A stretch of DNA of 64,000 nucleotides. Source: Bacteroides_E sp964528875. GTDB lineage: Bacteria > Bacteroidota > Bacteroidia > Bacteroidales > Bacteroidaceae. The translations under genes were made by a program, and so were the position numbers. How positions within the stretch are numbered: position 1 is the first letter of the stretch; each line of letters opens with the position of its first letter. Positions 8,119 through 17,485 of this stretch are shown piece after piece. The notes beneath the pieces are model-generated. The model had not been told where the DNA came from, searched no databases, and saw only the letters and a program-made list of their open reading frames with translations. The stretch is taken from NCBI GenBank assembly GCA_964528875.1, contig CAZGUI010000004.1, positions 1-64,000 of the forward strand, written 5' to 3'.

Positions 8119-9450
8119 TTATTCTATAACAATGGGATATCCTCTATAAAAGTCTAGTATTTTGGCTCGAAATAAGAAATCATACTTTGCTTGAACTTGT
8201 TCAGACTGACTACTGACATATTTCAATTTAGCTTCATTAAACTCAACTACTGTTGATCGACCTACATTGTATTTTTCTTGTGCGTAATGATATGCTTCTT
8301 TAGCGGCTTCCATAGCTCTTTCCGTATAGTCATATTTAATTTGAGAAGCAATGGCACTTTGATGTGCCTGTTGTATTTCTTTATAAAACCCTTGCTTAAC
8401 GTAATCTAATTCTAGATTTCTATTTAAGATCATCAGACGTGCTTCTTTTACACGGTTACGTGTTTGAAATCGATTAAATATGGGAATATTCAAATTGAAA
8501 CTAAGTACTTCACTAGAGTTATCTCTTAACTGACGTTTGAATATAGTGTTTTTAGCTCCCGTAATTCGCCCATAACCGGTACCATAGCTCATACCAAAGC
8601 TGAGAGTTGGCCAAAAAGCTGACTGTGCAACTTTTAATCTGCTTTTCTCGCCCTCCAATCTAAAAGAAGCTTCTTTAATATGGGGTTTAATTTGAATAGC
8701 TTGTCTGTATATTTCTTCCGGGGGAAGGATACTACTTATATTATCAGAAATGACATCATCAATATGAGGTTCTTGTATATCAAAGCTATTTAGATCACGT
8801 ACATTTAAAGCTTGAGCTAAGTCTAAAAGAGAAGCATCCAGATTATTTTTTGCGTTTTGTCTGTTTAACTCATCATTCGCTAATTGAGCTTTGATGTCAT
8901 AGAGCTGAGCTAAGGGTACTTTATCTGCCTCATAAAGTAATCTGGTTTTTTCAACCTGTTCTTTAGTTTGTTCAACTTGTTCATCAGAAATTAGTATGAG
9001 CTCTTTTTTAAACAGAACATCAAGAAATAAAGTAGTAACTTGAATTTCTAAATTTTCTTTTGCCTTATTAAGTCCTTCAACAGCTGCTTGCAAATCCAGT
9101 TTACTCGCTTTTATTTCATTGGGTATTCTGAGACCTGTAAATAAGGGCACAGAAGAACGAAGACTAAAGTTACTAGACAAGGAGTTTCTACTTTCAGAGA
9201 TTTGAGTAGCTACATTGGTAGATCTACCAAAACTGAAGTTCTGTCCAACACCTGCGCTTAAATCAGGTAGACGACTGTATTGATTTGTCTTAACAGCTAA
9301 ATCAGATTGGGCTACAGACACTTCCTGTTGTTTCAAACTAATATTGTTTTCTATAGCATATTCCACACACTGACGAAGGGTCCACTTGGATTGTGCAACC
9401 ATGGAAAAAGATACAAATAATGCAGTGGCGAAAAGTAGTTTACGCTTCAT
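8119..9450 (-). CDS. TolC-family outer membrane efflux protein
   Basis: 443 residues with a signal peptide (about 1-19, ending M-V-A-Q) and W-T-L-R-Q-C-V-E-Y-A-I-E-N-N, the typical start of Bacteroidota TolC proteins. Two long alpha-helical halves with alternating beta strands match the outer membrane efflux repeat; LRIPNEIKASKLDLQAA and the C-terminal YNVGRSTVVEFNEAK are family landmarks. It forms the outer-membrane exit duct of the tripartite pump encoded upstream. Last gene of the five-gene operon, 19 bp after the adaptor gene, and followed by a clear terminator. Exported substrate unknown. Confidence 0.92.
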   Translation of the reverse strand: MKRKLLFATALFVSFSMVAQSKWTLRQCVEYAIENNISLKQQEVSVAQSDLAVKTNQYSRLPDLSAGVGQNFSFGRSTNVATQISESRNSLSSNFSLRSSVPLFTGLRIPNEIKASKLDLQAAVEGLNKAKENLEIQVTTLFLDVLFKKELILISDEQVEQTKEQVEKTRLLYEADKVPLAQLYDIKAQLANDELNRQNAKNNLDASLLDLAQALNVRDLNSFDIQEPHIDDVISDNISSILPPEEIYRQAIQIKPHIKEASFRLEGEKSRLKVAQSAFWPTLSFGMSYGTGYGRITGAKNTIFKRQLRDNSSEVLSFNLNIPIFNRFQTRNRVKEARLMILNRNLELDYVKQGFYKEIQQAHQSAIASQIKYDYTERAMEAAKEAYHYAQEKYNVGRSTVVEFNEAKLKYVSSQSEQVQAKYDFLFRAKILDFYRGYPIVIE

Positions 9451-9469
9451 AATTGATTGGTTTCTTTAA

Positions 9470-10594
9470 TTATTTTTGAGCGTGTAATGCTTTCTTTTCA
9501 AAAATCTCATTACCTCGAATTTTCTCATCTAAACTTAATCCCTCTTTTACTTCCACTTTGATGCCATCGGACAAACCAATGCGTATGGAACGTTTTTCAA
9601 ACTCTTGTTTCTCTTCACTTGTCGATTTCAACACATAAACGAAAGTTGAGTCACCCACAAATTCTATAGAGTTTTCGGGTACATGAAGAACATCTTCAAC
9701 ACGTGCCAGCACAATTTCAGCATTGGCACTATAGCCTGCACGAATTTTAATGGAATCAGGAATATTTGCGGCAGCCTTAATCTCAAATAAAATAGCACCA
9801 CTCTCCTCTTTTCCTTTGGGTGAAATGTATTCCAGTTCAGCATCGAAACTGTAGTTCTCTAATGCACCTATTGAGAGTTTAATAGGCATACCGGCATGAA
9901 CACGTCCTACTTCTGTTTCATCCAAGTCTCCAATAAAAATCATATCTGTCATATCAGCAACCACAGCAATAGTAGTTCCTTCGTTAAATGTGTTCGATTG
10001 AATCACCGAATTACCCACTTTTACCGGAACATCTAAAATCATACCCGTAATGGTAGAACGAATTTGTGTATTACTGTATTGAGCTGTTTTAGAAGACATA
10101 CCTGTACGCACAATATCAAAATTATCCTTAGCATTTTCCAATTCTTCCAATGCTTTTTTATAGTCAGCCTCCGATTGATCCATCTCTTCACGGGCAATCA
10201 CTCCTTTTTCGAATAGCATTTTTTGACGTTCGTACTCTGCTTGAATGCGGTTTAAATTGATTTCAGCCACATTTACGCGAGACTCAGAGCTATTTAGATC
10301 AATCATTTCAGGTACTACTTTTACGGTAGCAATGATATCACCCTCATTCACAAAATCTCCGGCTTCTTTCAGTACAGAAGAGATAATACCGGGAATCTGA
10401 GGTTTAATAAGTACCTCATCACGAGGAGCAACTTCACCTGTGGCAACAGAAGTATTTTCAATGTTTCCCTGTTCCACTTGTACTATTTCAAAAAATGTTT
10501 GTTGGGGCTTTGATTTACTCCAAAGCCAAACAAAAGTGCCTATAAACACTGCTCCAATAACAGTAAACACTAGAATTTTAAGAATCTTTCTCAT
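9470..10594 (-). CDS. Periplasmic adaptor (HlyD/MacA-type) of efflux pump
   Basis: 374 residues; one N-terminal membrane anchor (about 5-25) then a periplasmic adaptor. VEQGNIENTSVATGEV (40-55) and KPQIPGIISSVLKEAGD belong to the barrel-sandwich (lipoyl-like) half. Residues about 115-165 form the coiled-coil hairpin that contacts TolC; the beta-barrel and membrane-proximal domains follow, ending near EKKALHAQK. It links the two FtsX-type permeases to the TolC protein. Gap to the permease before it is 58 bp, to tolC 19 bp. MacA-like by context with a MacB-type transporter; the cargo cannot be named. Confidence 0.92.
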   Translation of the reverse strand: MRKILKILVFTVIGAVFIGTFVWLWSKSKPQQTFFEIVQVEQGNIENTSVATGEVAPRDEVLIKPQIPGIISSVLKEAGDFVNEGDIIATVKVVPEMIDLNSSESRVNVAEINLNRIQAEYERQKMLFEKGVIAREEMDQSEADYKKALEELENAKDNFDIVRTGMSSKTAQYSNTQIRSTITGMILDVPVKVGNSVIQSNTFNEGTTIAVVADMTDMIFIGDLDETEVGRVHAGMPIKLSIGALENYSFDAELEYISPKGKEESGAILFEIKAAANIPDSIKIRAGYSANAEIVLARVEDVLHVPENSIEFVGDSTFVYVLKSTSEEKQEFEKRSIRIGLSDGIKVEVKEGLSLDEKIRGNEIFEKKALHAQK

Positions 10595-10652
10595 TATTGT
10601 ATCTTGTTTTATGTTTTCTATTTTCTTTATTTATCTGAATCGTTCTTTATTT

Positions 10653-11918
10653 CTATTCATCTCGAATAGCATCTATAGCTTTAATTTTCAAAGCTCTGTA
10701 AGCAGGCATTAATCCTGAGGCAATTCCAGAAATCACTAAAATGAGAATTGCAGTAGTAGCCACATTAAATGAAACAAATGGTTCAACAAAAAAGCTAAAG
10801 TCCTCACCTCCTCCAGTTGACATTGACATCAGTGAACTTACTCCTTCCAGAACCAAAATACCAGCTATGAAACCAATGATTCCCGAAAGTGCAGTTAGTA
10901 CAAAACTCTCACTTACAATTTGCATCACTATGGTATAAGGTTTGGCTCCTATGGCCCTTCTTACCCCTATTTCTCGGGTTCGTTCTCTTACAGTAACCAT
11001 CATAATATTACTTATGCCTATTATACCTGATAGCAAAGCACCAATCCCCACAATCCATATCAAAAAGTCTACTCCTAAAAATAAATTGCTAAATAGCTTA
11101 AACTGTTTCTCGATATTAAAAGAGTGTAATGCTTTTGTATCTTCGGGCGCTATGTGGTTTGCCATTTTCAGAATCGTAGAGACTTGATCTTCAACCACAG
11201 AAGCTGCTATGCCTGGTTTTGCAGTACAAGCCAAGAAGTGTACTATTTCTCCTTGATTAAAGGTTAGCTGCATAGTGCGAAAAGGAATAAAAATACTCTC
11301 TTCAGGTCTTCCTCCAATAGATGCTTTAGATTTGGGGCTAATAACCCCTATCACTTGAAAATAAATTCCATTTAATCGAATAACCTGACCGATTGGGTCT
11401 TCCCCCACACTGAAAAGAGTTTCGTATACTGTTTCTCCTATAACACAGACCTTTCGGGTATCTTTATTATCCAGCTGATTAATTAAACGTCCTTGTAACA
11501 GATGCATCTGCTCAATTTGAAAGTGTTCACCATAAACTCCACGATAACCATACGATCCGGATTTCATTCCACGAACCACATTTTTATCTCCACCTCCACC
11601 AAACAGCATAGGAGAAATTAAATCTACTGTGTTACCACGTTCTCTAATCAAATCCACATCTTTATTTGTAATGTTCCACCACCTGCCTTTACGAAAACCT
11701 TTATAAGCCACACTGGTGCGTCCGGAGCTAAAGAAACAAGAATTTGAAGCAAATCCTTCAAAGTTTTGTAACATACCTCCTTGAAAAGCATTGCCCATAC
11801 CTATCAGAATGATAAGCATAAATAATCCCCAAAACACACCAAAACCAGTCAAGAAACTTCTCAACTTATTTCGGGTAATGGTAGCCCATATTTCACTCCA
11901 GCTATCTAAATCAAACAT
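10653..11918 (-). CDS. MacB-type ABC transporter permease (FtsX family), second subunit
   Basis: 421 residues. One N-terminal TM (about 20-42, after RNKLRSFLTGFGV), a large periplasmic MacB_PCD domain (about 45-280), then three C-terminal TMs of an FtsX domain. TVRERTREIGVRRAIGAKP in the cytoplasmic loop is the conserved FtsX coupling motif. It is paralogous to the permease encoded just upstream (11-bp gap), so the pump probably uses a heterodimer of permeases with the separate ATPase. It has no ATPase domain, unlike Escherichia coli MacB. Confidence 0.92.
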   Translation of the reverse strand: MFDLDSWSEIWATITRNKLRSFLTGFGVFWGLFMLIILIGMGNAFQGGMLQNFEGFASNSCFFSSGRTSVAYKGFRKGRWWNITNKDVDLIRERGNTVDLISPMLFGGGGDKNVVRGMKSGSYGYRGVYGEHFQIEQMHLLQGRLINQLDNKDTRKVCVIGETVYETLFSVGEDPIGQVIRLNGIYFQVIGVISPKSKASIGGRPEESIFIPFRTMQLTFNQGEIVHFLACTAKPGIAASVVEDQVSTILKMANHIAPEDTKALHSFNIEKQFKLFSNLFLGVDFLIWIVGIGALLSGIIGISNIMMVTVRERTREIGVRRAIGAKPYTIVMQIVSESFVLTALSGIIGFIAGILVLEGVSSLMSMSTGGGEDFSFFVEPFVSFNVATTAILILVISGIASGLMPAYRALKIKAIDAIRDE

Positions 11919-11929
11919 CTCTTTCTTTA

Positions 11930-13171
11930 TTATTCTGCTCTCATCGCTTCAATTGGACTTACTCGGGTTGCCTGTATAGCAGGAATTAATCCTGCTATTA
12001 CGCCGCAAACAATTAAAAACAACGTTGCTAATACTACTGTTAATAAATCTACTGTTGGGTCTTTAAACATCGTTGTTCCATCCGAAGGCATATTATCTAC
12101 TAAGGTAGCTACTCCTTCGGTTATGGCTACTCCAATTAATATCCCCACATAACCAGCCAATGTGGTAATCATAATAGACTCTAATATGATCAGTTTTAAT
12201 ATGGAAATAGGTTTGGCTCCCAAAGCTTTACGGATGCCTATTTCACGTGTACGTTCTTTTACTGTTATCAACATGATATTCCCAACACCTACTACTCCAG
12301 CCATTAAAGAGGCTATTCCAATAACAATAACCACGAGTGTTATGGCATAGAACATACCTTGCATTTGAAGGGAGTCTTTAGCGGTGTTCCACACATACAA
12401 GGCAGACAGGTCAGTAGGTTCAAAATATTGTATTTTACTAATAGATTTACGTAAGTCTTTAATAAATAAATCGTTTTTTTCTTCTGTGTTCAAGTTAAGA
12501 ACCGTAAAATCTATCCGATGAAAGCCATAACCAAAACTGTATAACGTCTGAGCTGTTGTGAAGGGAATGTATGCCGGAGGATTACTAGAACCTTCTTCAT
12601 CTTCGTAAACACCAACTATCTGATAAGTCAGATTATCTGCAATCACAAACTTTCCCATAGGGTTCTCTTCTGGAAAAAGCACTTTAGAAATATCATTATT
12701 GATTACAATGATTTTTCGTCGTTGTTCAATATCTATTTTATTGATAAAACGTCCTTTAGACATCTTAATATCAAAAATCTTAGAAGCGTCGGGCGAGACT
12801 CCATTCAGACGCCAAGAACCGTATTGATTACCATAAGATAGCGTAACCGTTTTTCCAACCTGAGCCGATATATATTCCACTTCAGGCACTTGATTAGCAA
12901 TAAAATTGTAAACCTTATTATCGAATTTAATTCTGCGTACAGCAGGCATTCCTTTATAAGGCATGGATGTCCATCCGGGGAAAATAGTTACCGTGTTTTG
13001 AGCACGACCCGAAAAGTTGGATTGTACTCCATTTTTAAGACCATTTCCTGCTCCTAACAGAATAATGAGCATTAATATACCCCAAGCCACAGCAACACCC
13101 GTAAGGAAGGTCCGTGCTTTATTCTTCTTTATAGTAGATGCTATTTCTCTAAACCAATCAAAGTCGAACAT
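11930..13171 (-). CDS. MacB-type ABC transporter permease (FtsX family), first subunit
   Basis: 413 residues, same layout as its neighbour: TM about 19-41 after KKNKARTFLTGVAVAWG, periplasmic domain to about 275, then three TMs with TVKERTREIGIRKALGAKP. It starts inside the end of the ATPase gene (31-bp overlap, 13141-13171), which implies tight or coupled translation. The two permeases diverge clearly in the periplasmic part and keep the cytoplasmic coupling motif. A role in drug, lipid or peptide export fits the MacB family; no cargo is evident. Confidence 0.92.
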   Translation of the reverse strand: MFDFDWFREIASTIKKNKARTFLTGVAVAWGILMLIILLGAGNGLKNGVQSNFSGRAQNTVTIFPGWTSMPYKGMPAVRRIKFDNKVYNFIANQVPEVEYISAQVGKTVTLSYGNQYGSWRLNGVSPDASKIFDIKMSKGRFINKIDIEQRRKIIVINNDISKVLFPEENPMGKFVIADNLTYQIVGVYEDEEGSSNPPAYIPFTTAQTLYSFGYGFHRIDFTVLNLNTEEKNDLFIKDLRKSISKIQYFEPTDLSALYVWNTAKDSLQMQGMFYAITLVVIVIGIASLMAGVVGVGNIMLITVKERTREIGIRKALGAKPISILKLIILESIMITTLAGYVGILIGVAITEGVATLVDNMPSDGTTMFKDPTVDLLTVVLATLFLIVCGVIAGLIPAIQATRVSPIEAMRAE

Positions 13172-13872
13172 TTGTCAATTGCTTCTTGAGGTGAATGTTG
13201 ATGAACATCAATGGAACCTATGATACCATCTTTTATATGTATAACTCGATCGGTAATATCTGCAACAGATTGCTCGTGAGTAACAATAATCATTGTTATT
13301 TTGCTCTCCATATTGATTTCTCTCAATAGTCGCATCACTTCACGGGAAGTTTGGCTATCTAATGCTCCTGTGGGTTCATCAGCCAATATAACTTGAGGTT
13401 GAGAGATTAGAGCTCTAGCAATGGCCACACGTTGTTTTTGTCCGCCTGATAGTTCATTGGGCATGTGATGAGCGTGTGATTTCAACCCCATTTGATCCAA
13501 CAACTTTAATGCTAACTCATTTCTTTTCTTTCTTTTTACCCCTTGGTAAAACAAAGGAAGAGCTACATTTTCCATTGCATTTTTAAATGAAATTAGGTTG
13601 AACGACTGAAATACAAACCCTATTTTTTTATTTCTAATGCTTGCGGCTTCATTCTCCGACTGCTTACCTATTAATATCCCATCCAAATAGTAAGAACCGG
13701 AGTCGTAGCTATCTAATAAGCCCAACACATTCAACAGTGTGGATTTTCCTGATCCAGATGCACCCATAATGGACACAAATTCTCCTTTTTCAATAGATAA
13801 GTTAATTCCTTTTAATACGTGCAAGGGTGATGCACCAAAGTAAGTCTTATTTAAATCTCTTATTTCAATCAC
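13141..13872 (-). CDS. ABC transporter ATP-binding protein (MacB/LolD type)
   Basis: 243-residue ATPase: Walker A GASGSGKST (37-45), Q-loop in FQSFNLI, signature LSGGQKQRVAIARAL, Walker B VILADEPTGALD and a switch His in VTHEQ. The short LolD/MacB-type build powers the two permeases encoded after it. First gene of the efflux operon; its last 31 bp overlap the first permease. It starts at the ATG at 13872 (MIEIRDLNKTY), the usual family start. The divergent region upstream (13873-14605) carries palindrome array B, but the array is about 490 bp from this start. Confidence 0.94.
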   Translation of the reverse strand: MIEIRDLNKTYFGASPLHVLKGINLSIEKGEFVSIMGASGSGKSTLLNVLGLLDSYDSGSYYLDGILIGKQSENEAASIRNKKIGFVFQSFNLISFKNAMENVALPLFYQGVKRKKRNELALKLLDQMGLKSHAHHMPNELSGGQKQRVAIARALISQPQVILADEPTGALDSQTSREVMRLLREINMESKITMIIVTHEQSVADITDRVIHIKDGIIGSIDVHQHSPQEAIDKCSTLIGLEK

Positions 13873-14605
13873 TGTTGCGCTTATGTTTACAATTTTTCAG
13901 AAATATTGCATATATTCTAACAAATGTAGTTATTTATTATTGTTCAATTGACAAATAATAAAACAATATTCTGAAAAATAAAGTAGCTTTTTATTAAAGA
14001 AAGATAAACTTCTAATGAAAAATTCTTCATATTATTTATATTATTAGTCTAAAAAACATAAATACATGTCATAGCGAATAAATGATGTTAGATGCGTTAT
14101 CTTCGTTACCCATTATTTACCTATAATGCAATCAACCCTAAAAACACAGAATAAAATGGTTTCTTTCGATTATAATATACTCTTGTACTATTGAAGCAAA
14201 CGGGTTGGAAGGTTTAGATATTGAGTTAGTCCTTTAATCCTGTTTATTGAGGTTATTTGGAGCAGCTTTCTAAAACCACAAAGTTTGGAGTTAGAATAAA
14301 CAAAAACCTCTATTTTCAAACCCTTTTTCCTCCCCTCCTCAGAATGACTATAAAGCTTGTTTTATCGGTCCTAGACCGAAGGCCTGTCGGTCTAGGACTG
14401 AAGGGTGCTCGGTCTAGGACCGAGAGGTCTTGGGTCTTAGACCCTATAAATTAAGATCCCTTATATTGACTTTTAACAATGTTTTATCTCAACTTAATCA
14501 TAAATTAAAAAGGAATGACTTACTTTAAATTTGAAAAGGTAATCGTTCTCATTAATTATGACGAGGACAGAAAAACCTTATGATTAAAGTTTAAATAAAA
14601 AAACA
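13873..14605. other. 733-bp divergent region with palindrome array B
   Basis: Lies between the divergent efflux operon and the aspartic protease gene. Besides array B (14365-14446) it has an AT-rich inverted repeat around TCAATTGA near 13944-13951, with TTATTAT / ATAATAA outer arms, which may be an operator or only base composition. No coding evidence: a 65-codon plus frame (14257-14454) merely translates the repeat. Confidence 0.6.
14365..14446. repeat. Palindrome array, copy B (22-bp period)
   Basis: Units begin at 14365, 14387, 14409 and 14431. Unit 1 TCGGTCCTAGACCGAA is the reverse complement of unit 3 over 15 bp; unit 2 is TCGGTCTAGGACTGAA; unit 4 is a diverged palindrome containing GGGTCTTAGACCC. 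The first 60 bp are identical to copy C at 33778. Confidence 0.92.
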
Positions 14606-15910
14606 ATGATAAATAAAAAGAACAATTTGTTCTCCATCGTTTTATTCCTACTTGCGTTTCTCTGTATAACTCCCCTTGTTGGTCAAGTAAAGGATGCCAA
14701 TGAACATATAGGTCATTTGATTAATCAGAATAATCTTTTTGAATTAAACCGTGAATACCCTAAATATCAACACTCCATAAAACCGGCTTTAAGTACTCTT
14801 ACCGAAGTGTTACTCTACAATGCAAATAATCAAATAGATAAAACACTTGTTGCTGTAGAGAATCTGGTTAAAAATCATCAGGAACTAGGCTTTGACCCTG
14901 TTATGAATATGATACTTTTATGGGGGAAACTTTTAATTAAAAAAGGAGAATATAAAGAAGCCTATCAACTGTTACAGCATCAACTCAATGACCCTATTGT
15001 TCAACAACATGCATCCAAAGAGCTACTTTTTCATTTGGATAATGTCCGTATTCAAGCTGAAGCATTACAGCATTGCCCTAAAAGTAGTCTAAAAAGAGGC
15101 TTATCTAACAGTGTTGTGTCTTTAATTGATGGGAATAAAGTTCCAGCTAAAGTAAATGGCAATGACGCTTTATTTATACTGGATACCGGAGCTGATGGTC
15201 CTGCATTTGTATCTAAACAATTTGCAATAGAACATAAAATAAAGATTTTTCCTCAGGTAATTCATACCAGTGGCACGGTAAACACAGGTAAAACAAATAT
15301 AGGTTTCATTGATAGTTTAGAGATTGGAAATGTGGTTTACAGAAATTTTTGGACTTTAGTGTCTCCCGATAATCGTATTTTTTATAATGACACCGTTATA
15401 GCAAAAATAGATGCTGTACTTGGAAGGCATTTTATGGATGACATAGGTGAGATTCATTTTCTTCCTACTGAAAAGAAAATTATATTTCCAGTTAATCCCG
15501 TTGTACCTCATGCAGAAAAGAACATTTTATTGGTAAATGGACAACCTTATATTGAAGTATTAATCAATCGAAAAAAATACCCCTTACACCTGGATACAGG
15601 TGGAGGTATTGCTTTATACTCAAATTATTTTAGGGAAAACAAAAGCTGGGTTATACAACACGGCAAGGAAGATTCCTTGGGTATAGGTGGTTTTGGGGGT
15701 TCTAAACGCTTCCCTATATATTCCATACCTTCCATGAAGCTCTCTATTGCAGGAGTTCCTACCCTTTTAGAAGAAGTGCCTGTTTTCATTACTGATGATT
15801 TTAATTTTTCTAAAAACAATTACGGCATGCTGGGTATGGATGTATTGAGTCGCTTTTATAAAGTGATATTCAACTTCAAAGATATGTACTTCAAAATTGA
15901 ACGATTGTAG
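14606..15910 (+). CDS. Secreted retropepsin-like aspartic protease with two DTG domains
   Basis: 434 residues with a signal peptide (about 1-26, ending L-V-G-Q). Residues 30-160 are helical and repeat-like. Two aspartic-protease lobes follow: the first has LDTGAD with Asp193 and VLGRHFM near 271-277; the second has LDTGGG with Asp330 and LGMDVL near the C-terminus. Retropepsins normally dimerise from single DTG lobes, so two lobes in one chain may form a pepsin-like pseudo-dimer. Exported, location otherwise unknown. It stands alone on the plus strand, convergent with the MATE gene. Bacterial members are little studied; proteolysis is inferred. Confidence 0.85.
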   Translation: MINKKNNLFSIVLFLLAFLCITPLVGQVKDANEHIGHLINQNNLFELNREYPKYQHSIKPALSTLTEVLLYNANNQIDKTLVAVENLVKNHQELGFDPVMNMILLWGKLLIKKGEYKEAYQLLQHQLNDPIVQQHASKELLFHLDNVRIQAEALQHCPKSSLKRGLSNSVVSLIDGNKVPAKVNGNDALFILDTGADGPAFVSKQFAIEHKIKIFPQVIHTSGTVNTGKTNIGFIDSLEIGNVVYRNFWTLVSPDNRIFYNDTVIAKIDAVLGRHFMDDIGEIHFLPTEKKIIFPVNPVVPHAEKNILLVNGQPYIEVLINRKKYPLHLDTGGGIALYSNYFRENKSWVIQHGKEDSLGIGGFGGSKRFPIYSIPSMKLSIAGVPTLLEEVPVFITDDFNFSKNNYGMLGMDVLSRFYKVIFNFKDMYFKIERL

Positions 15911-15986
15911 AATCAAAAACTTATCGAAATAAAAGTATATCTATCTGTTAAAAAGCTCCTTTTGAGTGATATGCTGATGTAATAAA

Positions 15987-17348
15987 TTAACTTACCCTAT
16001 GTTTTTTGTGTTGAATTCGTTTGTAAACAAAGAAAAACCATAAAGGTAGAATTACTCCTTTGCAAAAGGTAGATATAGCTATAGCCCACCATACTCCCAT
16101 AATACTTCCCATAGATGTAGCCAAGTAGATAGCTAAAGGAATTCGTAACAGGTTAAAAGTCATACTTATAATAGCTGGCTCAATGGTTCGTCCTATACCA
16201 TTAAACATGCCTTGTGATGTTAATTCCAACATTAAAAATAGTTGTACGGTTCCCATAACAAAAAGATACTGTGCTCCGGCATTCATTGCATCTTCATGTG
16301 GTACAATGATACCAAATAAATTTCTACCATAAAAAATGAAAGTCAGGCTAACTATAACCCCTAAAACTCCTAGAATTTTCAAGGTATATTTATAAGCTTG
16401 AACTGCACGTTCCATTTTATTTGCCGCAAAATTTTGTGCAACAAAAGCAGTCAAAGCTGTAGAAAAACCTTGTGAAGTATTCCATGTTATGGCTTCAATC
16501 TGTCCTCCTGTAGTTTGCGACATCATACCCAAATGCCCCCCATGAATGGATGCAATACGTGCTAAAGTGAGATTGATAATGGCATAAATGCTATTCATGA
16601 TTGAAACCGGAGTACCTAAGAATAAAATTCGCTTCAAATAAGGTTTCTTTAAATGTGTAAGAAAAGGAAAATGACCAATAATACTTCCTTTGATTCGGAT
16701 TTGATAATAAAACAAAAGGAAAACTGCAAACTGAGAAATCATCATTCCAACAGCAGCACCATGAAAACCCATATTAAAACCAAACATAAAAAGAGGATCT
16801 AGTGTCATGTTTAACGCTAACCCTATGGCATTATTCTTAAAAGGAATGGTACTTCGCCCGGAACCATTATAGATTCCCGTGAAATTATAAGATAGAAACT
16901 GCAAGGGCAAAATTAAAACTACCATACGCAAGAAAGAGACTGCCTCTGATGTAGTTTGTTCATCTAACTTAAAAAAAGAAAGTAAAGGATAAGCTGCAAA
17001 AAACAAAAATGATGCCCAAACTATGCCAATAACAACAGCTAGTGTGGTTGCATGTGATGCAAAAATTCTGGCTCGTCCCATTTTTCTGGCACCGATTGAT
17101 TGTCCCACAGAAACTTCAACACCAATCATTGATAGATAAGCTATGGATGATGACAACCACAAAAGCATTCCAATTCCTCCAATAGCTGCCTCATAGCGTG
17201 CTGCATTTTCCCCTAAACGACCAATCCAAGCCATTGCCATTAGGGTATAAGCCATTTGCAAAAAGCTGGTTCCCATTAAAGGGAATGCTAGTTTTAATAA
17301 TGTGGGTAATACTTTTCCTTGAGTTAAATTGGATATTTTTATTGACAT
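15987..17348 (-). CDS. MATE-family multidrug/cation antiporter
   Basis: 453 residues with about twelve hydrophobic segments in two similar halves, as in MATE (MatE) transporters. Early residues TQGKVLPTLLKLAFPLMGTS and the first-half VEVSVGQSIGARKMGRA are typical; the second half has FVAQNFAANKMERA. The inner-membrane protein exchanges Na+ or H+ for organic cations or other small molecules. Monocistronic; divergent from the EamA-family gene, with 137 bp between them. The substrate cannot be predicted. Confidence 0.93.
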   Translation of the reverse strand: MSIKISNLTQGKVLPTLLKLAFPLMGTSFLQMAYTLMAMAWIGRLGENAARYEAAIGGIGMLLWLSSSIAYLSMIGVEVSVGQSIGARKMGRARIFASHATTLAVVIGIVWASFLFFAAYPLLSFFKLDEQTTSEAVSFLRMVVLILPLQFLSYNFTGIYNGSGRSTIPFKNNAIGLALNMTLDPLFMFGFNMGFHGAAVGMMISQFAVFLLFYYQIRIKGSIIGHFPFLTHLKKPYLKRILFLGTPVSIMNSIYAIINLTLARIASIHGGHLGMMSQTTGGQIEAITWNTSQGFSTALTAFVAQNFAANKMERAVQAYKYTLKILGVLGVIVSLTFIFYGRNLFGIIVPHEDAMNAGAQYLFVMGTVQLFLMLELTSQGMFNGIGRTIEPAIISMTFNLLRIPLAIYLATSMGSIMGVWWAIAISTFCKGVILPLWFFFVYKRIQHKKHRVS

Positions 17349-17429
17349 ATTTATTTTCTAAACAATGAATTAAAACAATTGGTTAAAGCATCAAAGCAGA
17401 AAGGAGACAACAATCCGAGGTCTTTTTTG

Positions 17430-17461
17430 TTTGATGAGTGTATATAAATTCTCTATTTTTA
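17430..17461 (+). promoter_or_regulatory. Promoter of the EamA transporter gene
   Basis: TTTG (17430-17433), 20-bp spacer, TATTTTTA (17454-17461): the Bacteroidota consensus except for the last base. It ends 24 bp before the ATG at 17486. Confidence 0.6.
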
Positions 17462-17485
17462 CGCAAAATTAGAAATTAAGAAAGA

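Noticed and set aside
13141..13171. Frameshift or annotation error at the ATPase/permease overlap
   Set aside because: Both proteins have normal family ends across the 31-bp overlap, so it is a genuine overlap.
14257..14454. 65-codon plus frame upstream of the aspartic protease
   Set aside because: Its second half is only the translation of palindrome array B; no family likeness.
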